DNA of 64,000 nt from Lutibacter agarilyticus (GCF_900188235.1 NZ_FZNT01000001.1:186001-250000); one strand, 5' to 3'; numbered from the stretch's first letter, positions 36,587 to 45,895 are shown. Program-made: numbers and translations. The notes: generated from the sequence alone by a model not told the origin.

Positions 36587-38371
36587 TTACAAATTTGGAT
36601 TTGCTACAACTTCGCTATTTGGTATTGGCCAATATGCGTGTTCAGATTCAATATAATTTTGAGATGATTGTAAAAATTCCTTAAAATCAGGTTGAACTAC
36701 AGCAGGATTACCTTTATAATCAAGTGCTCCGTCAAAATAATTTTCTAATGAAGATCCCCATCTTGTAGATTCTTTTCCATCAACTGTAATAAAAGGATAA
36801 TCATTTGCAAAATATTCTCTTGTTGATAATTCTTCAAAACGTTGTTTTGTAATTCCCCATCTTCTCATATCAATACCACGAATTGAATTTCCTTCAGCAG
36901 CTAATTCTAAAGGTCTTTCAACATACATTAAATGTTCCATTAAGCTTTGTGCAGTATAAACAATATCATCGTGATCGTTAGCAGGGTATTGCCCTGTTCC
37001 GGTTAAGCCTAATAATCTAACAGCAGAACGTCTTCTAACTTGATTGATTGCATCAAGAGCTTCATCAACACCACTATCATTTGCTCCACCTTCAATTAAA
37101 CATTCAGCATACATTAAAAGTACATCTGCTAAACGAATAACTCTTACGTTTACACCTGATCTTGGAACTGCTTGAGAAATATCTTTTTCATTCTCTGCAA
37201 TATCCCAGTTAGTATATTTTCTGTAATATGCTGTTTCCTTATTATTAAAAGCAGTTGCTTGGGCTGTTGTTAACCCGTAATAAGGTAAATCTCTATCATC
37301 AACTAATGCAATAGAGTATGAAGCTCTTAATGAATAATCTCTAAACCTTTCAGTACCATCCTCTTCAGTAACAGTATTTATTGGGTCAGAATAATCAAGC
37401 GTTTCATTTTTATACTCCATAATTAACCAACATGAAGGGTAACAAGATCTCCATCCACCTACTGGGCTAAAAGCAAAGTTATTAGTACTTGAAGTTTGTT
37501 CACCTGCATAAGGATTAAGTTCTGCATTATAAGTTAGTGAATAGTTAATTTCAAGAATAGATTCTGAATTTAATTCATCCATTGTTGTAAAGTTACTACC
37601 AATATTTGGTGCTAACACATATCCAAAATCATCAATTACACTTTTGAAATATGTTTTTGCAGTTGCGTAATCTCCTTCATACAAATAACTTTTACCAATT
37701 ACAGCTGTTGCAGCACCTACAGTAACTCTACCTAAATCAGAAGGATTTGTCCACTCTGTAGGAAGGTTTTCTTTTGCAAATTCTAAATCAGTTAAATAAA
37801 AGTTTTTAACATCTTCAGGAGCACTAACTGGTTGGTAAAAATTAGCTTCAGAAGTTGGTACAAAATCTAAAATAGGTACTGAACCTTGATTAAAACCATT
37901 GTATAAATAGAAGTAAAATAAACCTCTAAAAAATTTAGCTTGTGCTAATATTATTAGTGCACTATCTTCTTCTTGCTCAGTTGCGAAAGTACCCATTAAT
38001 TTATCACAGGCTTCAATTACTTGGTTAGCTCTAAATATTCCTTTATATAGAGCTTGCCACTTGGCATTTGGAGCATCAGATGCATCATTAAATGTTTGTA
38101 ACCAATATACATTACTTGTGTTAGGTCGTCCCCATCCTGGGTATGTTAAATCAGTTCTATTATACTCATCACTTACACGCATTATATTACCGTCTTTAAA
38201 AGCATTATATACGGCATTTTGACCAGCGTTTAAATCATCAACTGTTTTCCAAAAACTGTCAGTTGAAATTTGGTTCGGATTCACCTCTTCGAGGAACTCC
38301 TTGCTACAAGCAATAAATGATAAAGCTATTATCAATATAATTGCAAATTTGCTATTCATTATTTTTTTCAT
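36587..38371 (-). CDS. susD: SusD/RagB family glycan-binding lipoprotein
   Basis: 594-residue lipoprotein, lipobox Cys22 (FIAC), with the CSKEFLEEVNPNQIS start typical of SusD. N-terminal TPR-like helices (FWKTVDDLNAGQNAVYNAF, ALYKGIFRANQVIEAC) and the C-terminal SusD domain (VIRLADVLLMYAECLIEGG, INQVRRRSA, ERPLELAAEGNSIRGIDMRRWG) are complete. It caps the SusC transporter at the outer membrane and binds the oligosaccharide. It starts 17 bases past susC and is translated from the same message. The ligand is inferred to be the sulfated galactan handled by the neighbouring enzymes. Confidence 0.95.
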   Translation of the reverse strand: MKKIMNSKFAIILIIALSFIACSKEFLEEVNPNQISTDSFWKTVDDLNAGQNAVYNAFKDGNIMRVSDEYNRTDLTYPGWGRPNTSNVYWLQTFNDASDAPNAKWQALYKGIFRANQVIEACDKLMGTFATEQEEDSALIILAQAKFFRGLFYFYLYNGFNQGSVPILDFVPTSEANFYQPVSAPEDVKNFYLTDLEFAKENLPTEWTNPSDLGRVTVGAATAVIGKSYLYEGDYATAKTYFKSVIDDFGYVLAPNIGSNFTTMDELNSESILEINYSLTYNAELNPYAGEQTSSTNNFAFSPVGGWRSCYPSCWLIMEYKNETLDYSDPINTVTEEDGTERFRDYSLRASYSIALVDDRDLPYYGLTTAQATAFNNKETAYYRKYTNWDIAENEKDISQAVPRSGVNVRVIRLADVLLMYAECLIEGGANDSGVDEALDAINQVRRRSAVRLLGLTGTGQYPANDHDDIVYTAQSLMEHLMYVERPLELAAEGNSIRGIDMRRWGITKQRFEELSTREYFANDYPFITVDGKESTRWGSSLENYFDGALDYKGNPAVVQPDFKEFLQSSQNYIESEHAYWPIPNSEVVANPNL

Positions 38372-38388
38372 TGTTTTAATGTTTTTGA

Positions 38389-41300
38389 TTAAAAGTCTAA
38401 TTGAACACCAATTCTATATTGAGAGCTTACAGGATAAGTTCCTTTATCTATACCTTTAGTGCTTAAACCATTATTACCAACCTCAGGATCAAACCCTGTG
38501 TATTTTGTGAAAGTTAAAGGGTTTTGAGCTCCAATATATACACGTAATTTAGAAATCTTGGCTTTTTCTAACTTGTCGTTAGGTATTGTATATCCTAAAT
38601 TTACATTACGTAATCTTACAAAAGAACCATCTTCAACCCAATGATCTGTGTATCCTCTATAGTTTTCGTGGTCACGACCTCTATTAGTAGGGATGTTTGA
38701 ATCTGGGTTTTGAGGAGACCATTGGTAAACTAAATCTTTATTAGTTCCATATTTATAAGTGAAAGCTTTGTTACCATTCAAAATTTCAGCACCCTGTGAA
38801 GTATACCATTGCATATAAAAATCGAAATTTTTATAATCAGCAGAGAAATTAAATCCAGCTTCAAAATCAGGAGTACCGTTACCCATTGCAATTCTATCGT
38901 CATTATCAATTGTTCCGTCATTATTCCCATCAACATATCTTAAATCACCTAAATTAGCTGTAGGTACTATGTTTTTGTACTCATCTAATTGTTCTTGGGT
39001 TTTTATAATACCATCTGTAGGTACTAAGAAAAATGTTCCAGCAGTATATCCTTCGGCAATTGCAGACACTAAATCTTCATTAGGTACACCTGCAACTACA
39101 GTACTATTATCTAAATAAGCTATTTTATTAGAACCACTCATTTTAGTAATTGTATTTTCGTTGTGTGTAAAGGTAGCTCCAACATTCCATGAGAAATTAC
39201 CTTTATGACGGTAATTTACAGCAAATTCATAACCTACGTTTTCCATATCACCAACATTTAATACAACAGTAGCGTTTTGACCAGCACCTGTAGTAGGAGG
39301 TAACAACAATGGGAATAACATATCTTCTTTCTTTGTATTATAAAAATCTCCAGATAATGTTAAACTATTTTTTAAGAAACCAAAGTCGAAACCAAAGTTT
39401 GTTGATTTTGAAGTTTCCCATTTTACATCTGGGTTCGCATAACCAGTTTGTGTAGCTCCAAGGGCTAAATTATCACTCCCTTCAGGTCCAAAAATATAAT
39501 TTTGAGCTATTGTAATTGTAGGTGCGTTACTATAATCAAGGAATCCTTGGTTACCAGTTGTACCGTAAGAAGCTCTTAATTTTAATGAACTAACGGTATT
39601 TTTAATTGGTTCCCAAAAGTTTTCATCTGATACATTCCACCCAGCAGAAGCAGAAGGAAATATACCCCACCTGTTAGCTTTAGAAAATCTTGAAGAACCA
39701 TCTCTACGAATACTAGCACTTAATAAGTATTTACCTTTATAATCATATTGTACACGACCTAACATACCAATTAATGAAGTTGTTTTGTCTTGTCCCCATC
39801 CTTTTCCTGAACCGGCATTTGGGTCTAAAGTGGCTCCGTTTAATACAGTAACATCATTACTTACTAAGTCAAATTTTTGAGCAAAAAATGAAGTGAATGT
39901 ATATTTTTCAGAAGAATACAATAATAAAACTTTTAGTTGATGATCACCAAACTGTTGCTTATAATCAAGTGAGTTATCCCAAGTAGTTTTTGTAGATCTA
40001 TCACTGTAGTTATATACTCCTGACCTTACATTAGAAGGTATAAGATCACCTTCATCATCATACGCCTTAAATAATGGATTTATTCTTACACGTGTGTTAT
40101 TTCCATATTGTAAGGCTGCTCTTGTAGTAAATGTTAAGTTTTTAGTAATTTTATAAGATGCATTTATGTTTGCATTAAATTGGTCACCATCTCTAACATC
40201 GGTTTGTTGAAATTTTTGTGCTAAATTACTTCTATTTTGAGCGCTATTACTTCCACCAGGCCCTGAAGTTTGAATTGTTTCTTGATCTGGATCAATTTCA
40301 TTTTGGTAAGGGTGAAATTTATACGCATCTAATATAAGGTTCCAAGCAGCATATTCTTGCTGTTCAATTCTAAAGCCCATTCCAGTATTAATTTTCCATT
40401 TACCTTTTGTGAACTGAGTATTAGCCCGTACGTTAAAACGGTCATAACCAGAATTAGTAATCATACCATCTTGACTGAAAAAGTTTCCAACTACATTGTA
40501 AGAAAGACCATCTTTACCACCCGAAACACTTAAACTGTAATTTTGAATAGGAGCATTGTCATTTTCTACAATAGGTCTTAAATCTGAATTGTTAGTTAAT
40601 TGCAATGTGTTATACTCAATAGGAGTCCAAGAATTTCCATAAGTAGTACCATTAAGCGTTGCTTTACTTAAAAATTGTACATATAAATCTTCTTCAACAT
40701 TTACTAAATCGGTACCAGAAGTAATGCTTTGGATTCCATAATATCCATCAACAGAAATCTTCATTTGTCCCATTTTACCTTGTTTGGTTGTAATTAAAAT
40801 TACCCCACCAGAACCACGTGTACCATAAATAGCAGCAGATGCGGCATCTTTTAATACATCAATAGTTTCAATTTCATTCATACTTAATTTAGGGTCGCTA
40901 TCAAAAGGAATTCCATCCACTACATATAATGGTTGACTAGAACCTGAAATTGAGCTTAAACCACGAATTGTAATATTAGATTCAGAACCAGGAGCACCAG
41001 AACTAGCAACAACATTTACCCCAGCAATTTGACCTTGTAAAGCCGTTCCTAAATCTTGTGTTGCAACTTGGCTAATTGTTTCAGATGAAATTTGAACAAC
41101 TGCACCTGTTACTTCCTTTTTCTTTTGGGTACCATACCCAATTACTACAACTTCATCTAAAGCAGCAACATCAGATGTTAAAGCTACATTAATGGTTGTT
41201 TTTCCGTTCAAAGAAACTTCTTTAGCTTCAAACCCTATGTAGCTGAATATAAGTACATCTTTAGGTTTCGCAGTAATTTCAAAGTTTCCATCAAAATCAG

Positions 41301-41481
41301 TAACCGTTCCATTCGATGATCCTTTAACAAGAACAGTTACACCTGGTAAAGCTTCTCCTTCACCAGTAACAGTACCTTTTACAGTACTTGTTTGTGCTTG
41401 AATTGAACTAAAACTTATTAATAACACACAGGTTAATAAATAAGCTTTGATTTTCCAATTAACAAGTAAATTGAATTTCAT
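38389..41481 (-). CDS. susC: SusC/RagA TonB-dependent glycan transporter
   Basis: 1030-residue outer-membrane transporter from the start at 41481 (MKFNLLVNWKIKAY, signal peptide ending SIQAQ); an in-frame ATG at 41517 would only add 12 residues lacking signal character. A carboxypeptidase-regulatory-like domain covers about 30-110 (GVTVLVKGSSNGT). The plug begins near 118 (EVVVIGYGTQKKKEVTGAV) and ends before the 22-strand barrel, which carries the SusC-typical LYVVDGIPF and KDAASAAIYGTRGS. The last residue is Phe, as usual for outer-membrane barrels. Paired with SusD downstream. No FecR-type signalling N-terminal extension is present, so this is not an ECF-coupled SusC. Confidence 0.95.
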   Translation of the reverse strand: MKFNLLVNWKIKAYLLTCVLLISFSSIQAQTSTVKGTVTGEGEALPGVTVLVKGSSNGTVTDFDGNFEITAKPKDVLIFSYIGFEAKEVSLNGKTTINVALTSDVAALDEVVVIGYGTQKKKEVTGAVVQISSETISQVATQDLGTALQGQIAGVNVVASSGAPGSESNITIRGLSSISGSSQPLYVVDGIPFDSDPKLSMNEIETIDVLKDAASAAIYGTRGSGGVILITTKQGKMGQMKISVDGYYGIQSITSGTDLVNVEEDLYVQFLSKATLNGTTYGNSWTPIEYNTLQLTNNSDLRPIVENDNAPIQNYSLSVSGGKDGLSYNVVGNFFSQDGMITNSGYDRFNVRANTQFTKGKWKINTGMGFRIEQQEYAAWNLILDAYKFHPYQNEIDPDQETIQTSGPGGSNSAQNRSNLAQKFQQTDVRDGDQFNANINASYKITKNLTFTTRAALQYGNNTRVRINPLFKAYDDEGDLIPSNVRSGVYNYSDRSTKTTWDNSLDYKQQFGDHQLKVLLLYSSEKYTFTSFFAQKFDLVSNDVTVLNGATLDPNAGSGKGWGQDKTTSLIGMLGRVQYDYKGKYLLSASIRRDGSSRFSKANRWGIFPSASAGWNVSDENFWEPIKNTVSSLKLRASYGTTGNQGFLDYSNAPTITIAQNYIFGPEGSDNLALGATQTGYANPDVKWETSKSTNFGFDFGFLKNSLTLSGDFYNTKKEDMLFPLLLPPTTGAGQNATVVLNVGDMENVGYEFAVNYRHKGNFSWNVGATFTHNENTITKMSGSNKIAYLDNSTVVAGVPNEDLVSAIAEGYTAGTFFLVPTDGIIKTQEQLDEYKNIVPTANLGDLRYVDGNNDGTIDNDDRIAMGNGTPDFEAGFNFSADYKNFDFYMQWYTSQGAEILNGNKAFTYKYGTNKDLVYQWSPQNPDSNIPTNRGRDHENYRGYTDHWVEDGSFVRLRNVNLGYTIPNDKLEKAKISKLRVYIGAQNPLTFTKYTGFDPEVGNNGLSTKGIDKGTYPVSSQYRIGVQLDF

Positions 41482-41506
41482 ATTATTATGTTTTAAGTTT
41501 ATGATA

Positions 41507-41544
41507 CAAATGTTCATATTTTTTATAGTTTATGGCGTGACAAA
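41507..41544 (-). promoter_or_regulatory. Candidate susC promoter
   Basis: On the minus strand TTTG (41541-41544), 26 bases, then AACATTTG (41507-41514), which departs from TAnnTTTG at the first base. The TTTG-to-box spacing equals that of two other PUL promoter candidates. 25 bases before the susC start. Confidence 0.35.
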
Positions 41545-41559
41545 TGATTTTTAAAATAA

Positions 41560-41569
41560 AACATATGGA
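41560..41569 (-). promoter_or_regulatory. AACATATGGA motif upstream of susC
   Basis: Half-conserved copy of the AACATATGTT palindrome found upstream of GH29 and a sulfatase. 79 bases upstream of the susC start. Confidence 0.25.
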
Positions 41570-42188
41570 TTAAACCTTAAATTTTTGTTAATAAATCATG
41601 ATGAATAATATTTTTTTAAAATATGATGTAGTTGTTAGTTTTCAATTACTTATAAGTAATAATACTTGGTGAAGTAAGTTTTTTAAGAGCGTAATTTAAT
41701 GATACTTTAAAATAAATAGGTAAATATTCATTTTTTTATTACTGAATACTTATGGTGCTAATATATAAAATTAATCAATATTTATGGTTGTACTTTAAAC
41801 TTGTTATTTGATTAAATTTAATGCTGAAAAACAATCTTAATTTGGATGAATAATAATTACTATTTAGATTGATGTATACCACGCTAATTAGAATACTAAT
41901 TTGGAAGATTTTATTATTTGAAAAAAAAAGATAAATTCCAAAGAAAATTAATTATAAAAAATGGCTGGAAGAGGTGAAGAGGAATTTAAAGTTATTAAAT
42001 AGTATTTTCTAAGATTGGTTAATAAGTACTTTTTGTGAATAAATAAAAGAATACAGTAAATTAACTTTTATTTTCTTTAGTGATAAAAGAGAAAAATAAT
42101 ATATATAACCCGTTGAGCATTTTGGTTATTTAAACAAGTTATTTTGTCAGTCCTATTGATTTTTTTGATTAAATTGTATAATTAGGCA
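41570..42188. other. Non-coding AT-rich region upstream of susC
   Basis: About 620 bases with no ORF of note on either strand, very AT-rich and with scattered TTTG. It is longer than a promoter needs. It may hold remote operators or the remains of a lost gene, possibly a regulator, but no homologous reading frame is visible. Confidence 0.6.
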
Positions 42189-42201
42189 CCCTAACTTAGG
42201 G
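42189..42201. promoter_or_regulatory. Inverted repeat CCCTAA-C-TTAGGG
   Basis: Perfect 6-base arms around one base, 69 bases before the ATG of the broken pectate-lyase-like gene. Compact dyads like this can be operators. No regulator is identified. Confidence 0.3.
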
Positions 42202-42269
42202 AACTTAAGAGGTAGTTAATTAGTAATTTTATCAGTAACAAAAACTCATGAATATTAAGCTCTGTAAAA

Positions 42270-42678
42270 ATGTCTAAACGATCGTTATTTTTTAATGTCT
42301 TATTTATTTGTCAAATATTTGTAGTTGCAGCACAAGAAGTACCTAAAATATTAACTGATAAAAAAATTACAGAAAATAATTATTTACCTGACTTTAGCTA
42401 TGCAGGTTATCATAATGGAGAAGTTGAACTTCCAAATAGTTTTGATAAAATTGTTTTAGCAACAGATTTTGGAGTGGTTGCAAATGATGGTTTAGATGAT
42501 TCAAAAGCATTGTTAAAAGCGTTAGAAGCTACTAAAAAAAATGCCAGGAAATAGAATACTTCAATTGCCAGCAGGAAAATTAATTCTGAGCAATATTCTT
42601 TTTACAGAGCGAAGTAATTTTGTGTTACGCGGAGCAGGAGCAGGAGCAGGTGGTACAGAAATTTTAGTAAAATCATGA
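42270..42678 (+). pseudogene. Frameshifted, truncated pectate-lyase-like protein
   Basis: An ATG at 42270 opens a secreted protein (signal peptide ending FVVAAQ) with the TDFGVVANDGLDDSKAL start typical of pectate-lyase-superfamily beta-helix proteins. At a run of eight A (42534-42541) the reading frame breaks and stops at TAG 42552-42554. Removing one A restores a continuous product (GNRILQLPAGKL, FVLRGAGAG) until a TGA at 42676-42678. The intact protein would be several hundred residues, so the gene has lost its 3' part as well as its frame. Mobile-element debris follows. Not expected to be functional. Confidence 0.8.
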
Positions 42679-42719
42679 TAATCACAAAGTTATTTTAAAC
42701 TCATAATTTCAGAATAATG

Positions 42720-42821
42720 TTATTTTTCCTCTGAATAATTTAGATGTCTTTCTATTGTTTCTAATCTCGTTTCAATAGTAGTAATTTTTTCAATGATAAT
42801 TTCAAAAGGGTTTTCCATCAT
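42720..42821 (-). pseudogene. Fragment of an excisionase-like HTH protein
   Basis: A 33-residue frame starts MMENPFEIIIEKITTI and ends after a short coiled-coil-like helix. This resembles the N terminus of helix-turn-helix excisionase-type proteins in Bacteroidetes mobile elements, which normally continue into an HTH domain that is missing here. Resemblance is from memory of family starts, so moderate confidence. Confidence 0.45.
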
Positions 42822-43162
42822 TAGTTGTTTATAGTTAATAATAAAAAAGTTTGCAAATTTGGGTTATTCCCCGCGCCAGCCAAACTTATGTAATCAAGGT
42901 CAAGCCCTACGGGTTTTGAAAAAGATCTCCACCTCGCAACTATTCGTTTCCAATTTTTAATAAAAACACAGGTAGTATTTTTCCCGGAAAATTGACAAAA
43001 TTTGCCACACAACCTAGCCTGCTGCTATCTTTTTTCTTTCTCTTCCGAAAAAATTACGTGCGCGAAGCAGGACTGAGCGTGAAGAAAGAGTTCAGTGAAC
43101 TCTTTTAGCGATAGAGCTAGCTGGTGCAAGGCTATTAATTTTAATTCCGGAATATAGCTGTT
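42822..43162. other. Mobile-element debris of different base composition
   Basis: About 340 bases with a local rise in GC (for example 42865-42935 and 43055-43085) beside AT-rich flanks. No credible gene. It includes a perfect 21-base palindrome at 43085-43105. It lies between an excisionase-like stub and an IS3 remnant, so it is probably part of an old insertion. Confidence 0.5.
43085..43105. repeat. Palindrome with 10-bp arms
   Basis: AAAGAGTTCA-G-TGAACTCTTT, a perfect dyad with one central base and a T run. It could be a terminator or recombination-site stem of the decayed element. Confidence 0.6.
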
Positions 43163-43501
43163 AAATCCAATGCAATTAGCGAAGAACTCATTTTTTATTC
43201 AGATAGAGGCGTTCAATATGCTAGTTGTCTCTTTACAGATCTCATAAAAAACAAAGGTTTAGTGATACAATCTATGAGTAGAAAGTGGAATTGTAGAGAT
43301 ATAGCTGTTGTAGAATTCTTCCTTAAAAGATTAAAAAAGGAATGGGTTTATAAACACAAGTATAATTATAAATCACAAGCTAAATTAGCTATCTTTTCTT
43401 GAATTGAAACTTGGTATAATTAAAAATGGATACACTCAATAGGGTATAAAACAATTAATGAATTTAAAATAGTAATATATAATCAAAATGTAGCTGCTTA
43501 A
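43163..43501 (+). pseudogene. IS3-family transposase (OrfB) remnant
   Basis: In one frame the C-terminal part of an IS3-type DDE integrase is readable: FYSDRGVQYAS with the second Asp, IQSMSRKWNCRD, and VVEFFLKRLKKEW with the catalytic Glu, then YNYKSQAKLAIFS. In-frame stops at 43400 (TGA) and later (TAA) break it, and the N-terminal half is absent. The end HSIGYKTINEF matches the family's HSALGYKTP-type tail. Dead element. Confidence 0.85.
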
Positions 43502-43598
43502 AGCTCACAATTAATTGTCCACAATATTAGATTCCTGTTTTCACTAGAATGAAAGTTGGTTGAGAAAACCTCAGGTTGACGTTAAATTTGTTAAAGAC

Positions 43599-44771
43599 TT
43601 AGTATTTCAAACTTTTAATCAAATAAACATATCGAATAGCTAACGCAACAATTAAAGGAGATAAAGCGTAGTTAAACACCTGAATCTTTAATAGCCAGCA
43701 AACAACCATTATTAGTAATAAGAGCAATAATAAAATGAAATAATAACATATCCATGTTGGAGGCTTTGTTTTAAGTAAGTAAAAAGCGACTATTAAGTTA
43801 GGGGCAAAAGCCCATAAAAAATTAAGGTTTTGATAAGTAGCAGTATGTGTAGTTGCAAACCATAATAATAAAACAGTTACACCTATGATCCCTGTAAATA
43901 AAAACAGCCCAACATCCAGCAACTTAGAACGTTTTTGTTGTTGCTGATTTTTATAGGTGATAAAAATAATACCTAAACTTATGAGTAGAATTAAATTTAG
44001 AGGTGTAAGAATTTCTGTCTTTTTTTCAATAGGTTTTTCTTCTAAAATTGAAATTTCTTTAGCAACCAAAGGCTCCATAGTTGCTCCTTTTTGAATGGTT
44101 GCTTTTTCAAAGGCTTTAAAAATATAATCAGGTAAAAATTTATAATCGTTTTTTGCTGCTTCATCATCAATTACAGCACCTAAAGCCAAATCGATACCGA
44201 ATTTCCCCCATTTGAACTGTTTTGTATAATCGTTGATTAAATCTCGATGCGATTTATGGGTGGTGATGTGATTGTTCGAAAAATGGACTTTATCGTTTAA
44301 AACCGTTTGAATTACAGCTTCAATTTTTGTTGAACAATTGTCGTAGAAGAAATCGTACTGATAGTTTCTGTTTTCAACTTTCGCATTTTCTTCCAAAAAT
44401 TCATATATGGCCTGCACTTCTTCCGAAGATAAATTCAATAATTGCAATTTTACCCAACGATTTTCATATTGATACATACGTAAAAAACGAACAAAATCGG
44501 CTGTAGATAAAAAATAAGTAAGATTTCCTTTGGCAAAATTTCCGTAGAAATTAGGTGCATTAAAGTCAAAAGTACCGTAATTGTATATTTTATCGATTCC
44601 TAATGTAGGATCAAAAACACGAAATGCACTATGACCAAAAGCAGTGTATAATTCAGCTCCCGGTCCACAAGTTACTACACTAATACTTGCTTTCTCAGTT
44701 AATTGTTGTTGAGCATTTAATTGAAAACAACTAAAAATTACCAAGCAAAAAATATAGAAATAATGCCTCAT
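43599..44771 (-). CDS. DUF4105 membrane protein
   Basis: About 390 residues. The start at 44771 gives MRHYFYIFCLVIF, a signal sequence, and lies 1 base beyond the preceding stop; an in-frame ATG at 44789 would overlap that gene. The N-terminal part (about 20-190) is a DUF4105 domain: TCGPGAELYTAFGHSAFR, YNYGTFDF, NYQYDFFYDNCSTKI. The conserved His and the Cys of DNCSTK suggest a papain/NlpC-like thiol hydrolase-related fold. At least four membrane segments follow in the C-terminal third. The role is unknown, probably envelope-related. Co-transcribed with the PorV/PorQ-like gene. Confidence 0.82.
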   Translation of the reverse strand: MRHYFYIFCLVIFSCFQLNAQQQLTEKASISVVTCGPGAELYTAFGHSAFRVFDPTLGIDKIYNYGTFDFNAPNFYGNFAKGNLTYFLSTADFVRFLRMYQYENRWVKLQLLNLSSEEVQAIYEFLEENAKVENRNYQYDFFYDNCSTKIEAVIQTVLNDKVHFSNNHITTHKSHRDLINDYTKQFKWGKFGIDLALGAVIDDEAAKNDYKFLPDYIFKAFEKATIQKGATMEPLVAKEISILEEKPIEKKTEILTPLNLILLISLGIIFITYKNQQQQKRSKLLDVGLFLFTGIIGVTVLLLWFATTHTATYQNLNFLWAFAPNLIVAFYLLKTKPPTWICYYFILLLLLLLIMVVCWLLKIQVFNYALSPLIVALAIRYVYLIKSLKY

Positions 44772-44772
44772 A

Positions 44773-45894
44773 TTATCTGAAATAATCAAAATCTAATTTA
44801 AGTGAAAAAACATTGGAATACAGTGCATTTCCAATGCTAGCTATATTTGTTAAGGCATAATCTATTTGAATACCTTTGTAGCGAAATCCTACTCCAAAAT
44901 TTGGTTGTAAGGTTACTTCTTTATGATTGTCAAATTGTAGTTCGTTTTGAAAATTTCCTATTCCAGCTCTTAAAAATACCAAGTTCATATAATCTGCTTG
45001 AAAGCCAAAAGAAGGATCTATACTCACAAAACTACTAGAAATAATGTCGTTAGTTGGCGCAAATCTAAAATTCAAATCAAGTTCCGTAAGCAAGCTAAAA
45101 TCTCTATTCAATTCAAATTTTCTTGCCACTCCAAATTGCATTTTAGGCAATGTTAATTCTGTACTTTCAGGCAATTCCTGATTTTCACCGGGAATGGCAT
45201 CATAAATAGCTGTAAACTTATCTTCATTAAAACTCCAAGTATTAAATGTGGTTGTAATGTCGCGTAACATTAAGCCAAATTTCCAATTATTTCTTTCAAA
45301 TTGTAGCGCAGCATCTAATCCAAATCCCCAAGACGAAGCAAAATCTCCAATAATTCTTCGAATAACTTTTACGTTAAAACCAATATCTAATCCTTGTAGC
45401 AATAAACTTCTAGCGTAGGCAAAATTTAAGGCATAATCGGCTGCAGAAAACAAATTAATTCGGTTGTAATCTATATTTCCTTCACTATCAATTAAGTTGG
45501 TGGTATCTAAAATATCATCAACGCCAAAACGAATTAACGAAATTCCTAAAGCACTTTGCCTGTCTATAGGCATCGCAAAAGCAGCATAATCATATTTTCC
45601 AATACCAGCAAAATATTCAGCATGCATTAAAGCTCCTTGATAATCGGTTACTGCTGTTAAACCTGCAGGATTCCAGTACGTTGAATTCACATCTCTGCTA
45701 GTTGCTACAACAGATTTACTCATTCCAAATGCGGCAGCATCTACACCAATATTTAAAAATTCATTTGAATATTTTCGTGTAGTTTGGCTATAGCCAAGTT
45801 GAAAAGAAATGAGCAGTATGAATAATAAACTTTTTTTCAAAGTATTGTAATTAAAAGGCGAAAGTAAAAAAACTTTATAAGGTAAACGCTTCAT
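44773..45894 (-). CDS. PorV/PorQ-like outer-membrane barrel protein
   Basis: 373 residues, a FadL-like outer-membrane barrel. The mature start has GVDAAAFGMSKSVVATSRDVNSTYWNPAGLT, the recognisable PorV/PorQ-family N-terminal pattern, and the C terminus ends in an aromatic-rich strand (LKLDFDYFR). PorV shuttles T9SS cargo to the attachment complex. Whether this copy is the main PorV or a paralog cannot be told. The N terminus before the signal peptide is long: an internal TTG at 45840 would give MKKSLLFILLISF, a typical signal. The ATG is 1 base past the YheT-like stop. Confidence 0.78.
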   Translation of the reverse strand: MKRLPYKVFLLSPFNYNTLKKSLLFILLISFQLGYSQTTRKYSNEFLNIGVDAAAFGMSKSVVATSRDVNSTYWNPAGLTAVTDYQGALMHAEYFAGIGKYDYAAFAMPIDRQSALGISLIRFGVDDILDTTNLIDSEGNIDYNRINLFSAADYALNFAYARSLLLQGLDIGFNVKVIRRIIGDFASSWGFGLDAALQFERNNWKFGLMLRDITTTFNTWSFNEDKFTAIYDAIPGENQELPESTELTLPKMQFGVARKFELNRDFSLLTELDLNFRFAPTNDIISSSFVSIDPSFGFQADYMNLVFLRAGIGNFQNELQFDNHKEVTLQPNFGVGFRYKGIQIDYALTNIASIGNALYSNVFSLKLDFDYFR

Positions 45895-45895
45895 T

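Noticed and set aside
12050-41481. Kappa- or iota-carrageenan PUL
   Set aside because: No GH82, GH150, GH127 or GH129-like enzyme is seen, and the GH16 motif and GH29 pair fit agar/porphyran better. Not fully excluded.
137-41481. Ulvan or alginate PUL
   Set aside because: No ulvan lyase, GH105, GH88 or alginate lyase is recognisable.
42821-43012. 63-codon minus-strand frame next to the excisionase-like stub
   Set aside because: It has no domain, lies in mobile debris and ends as a string typical of spurious frames.
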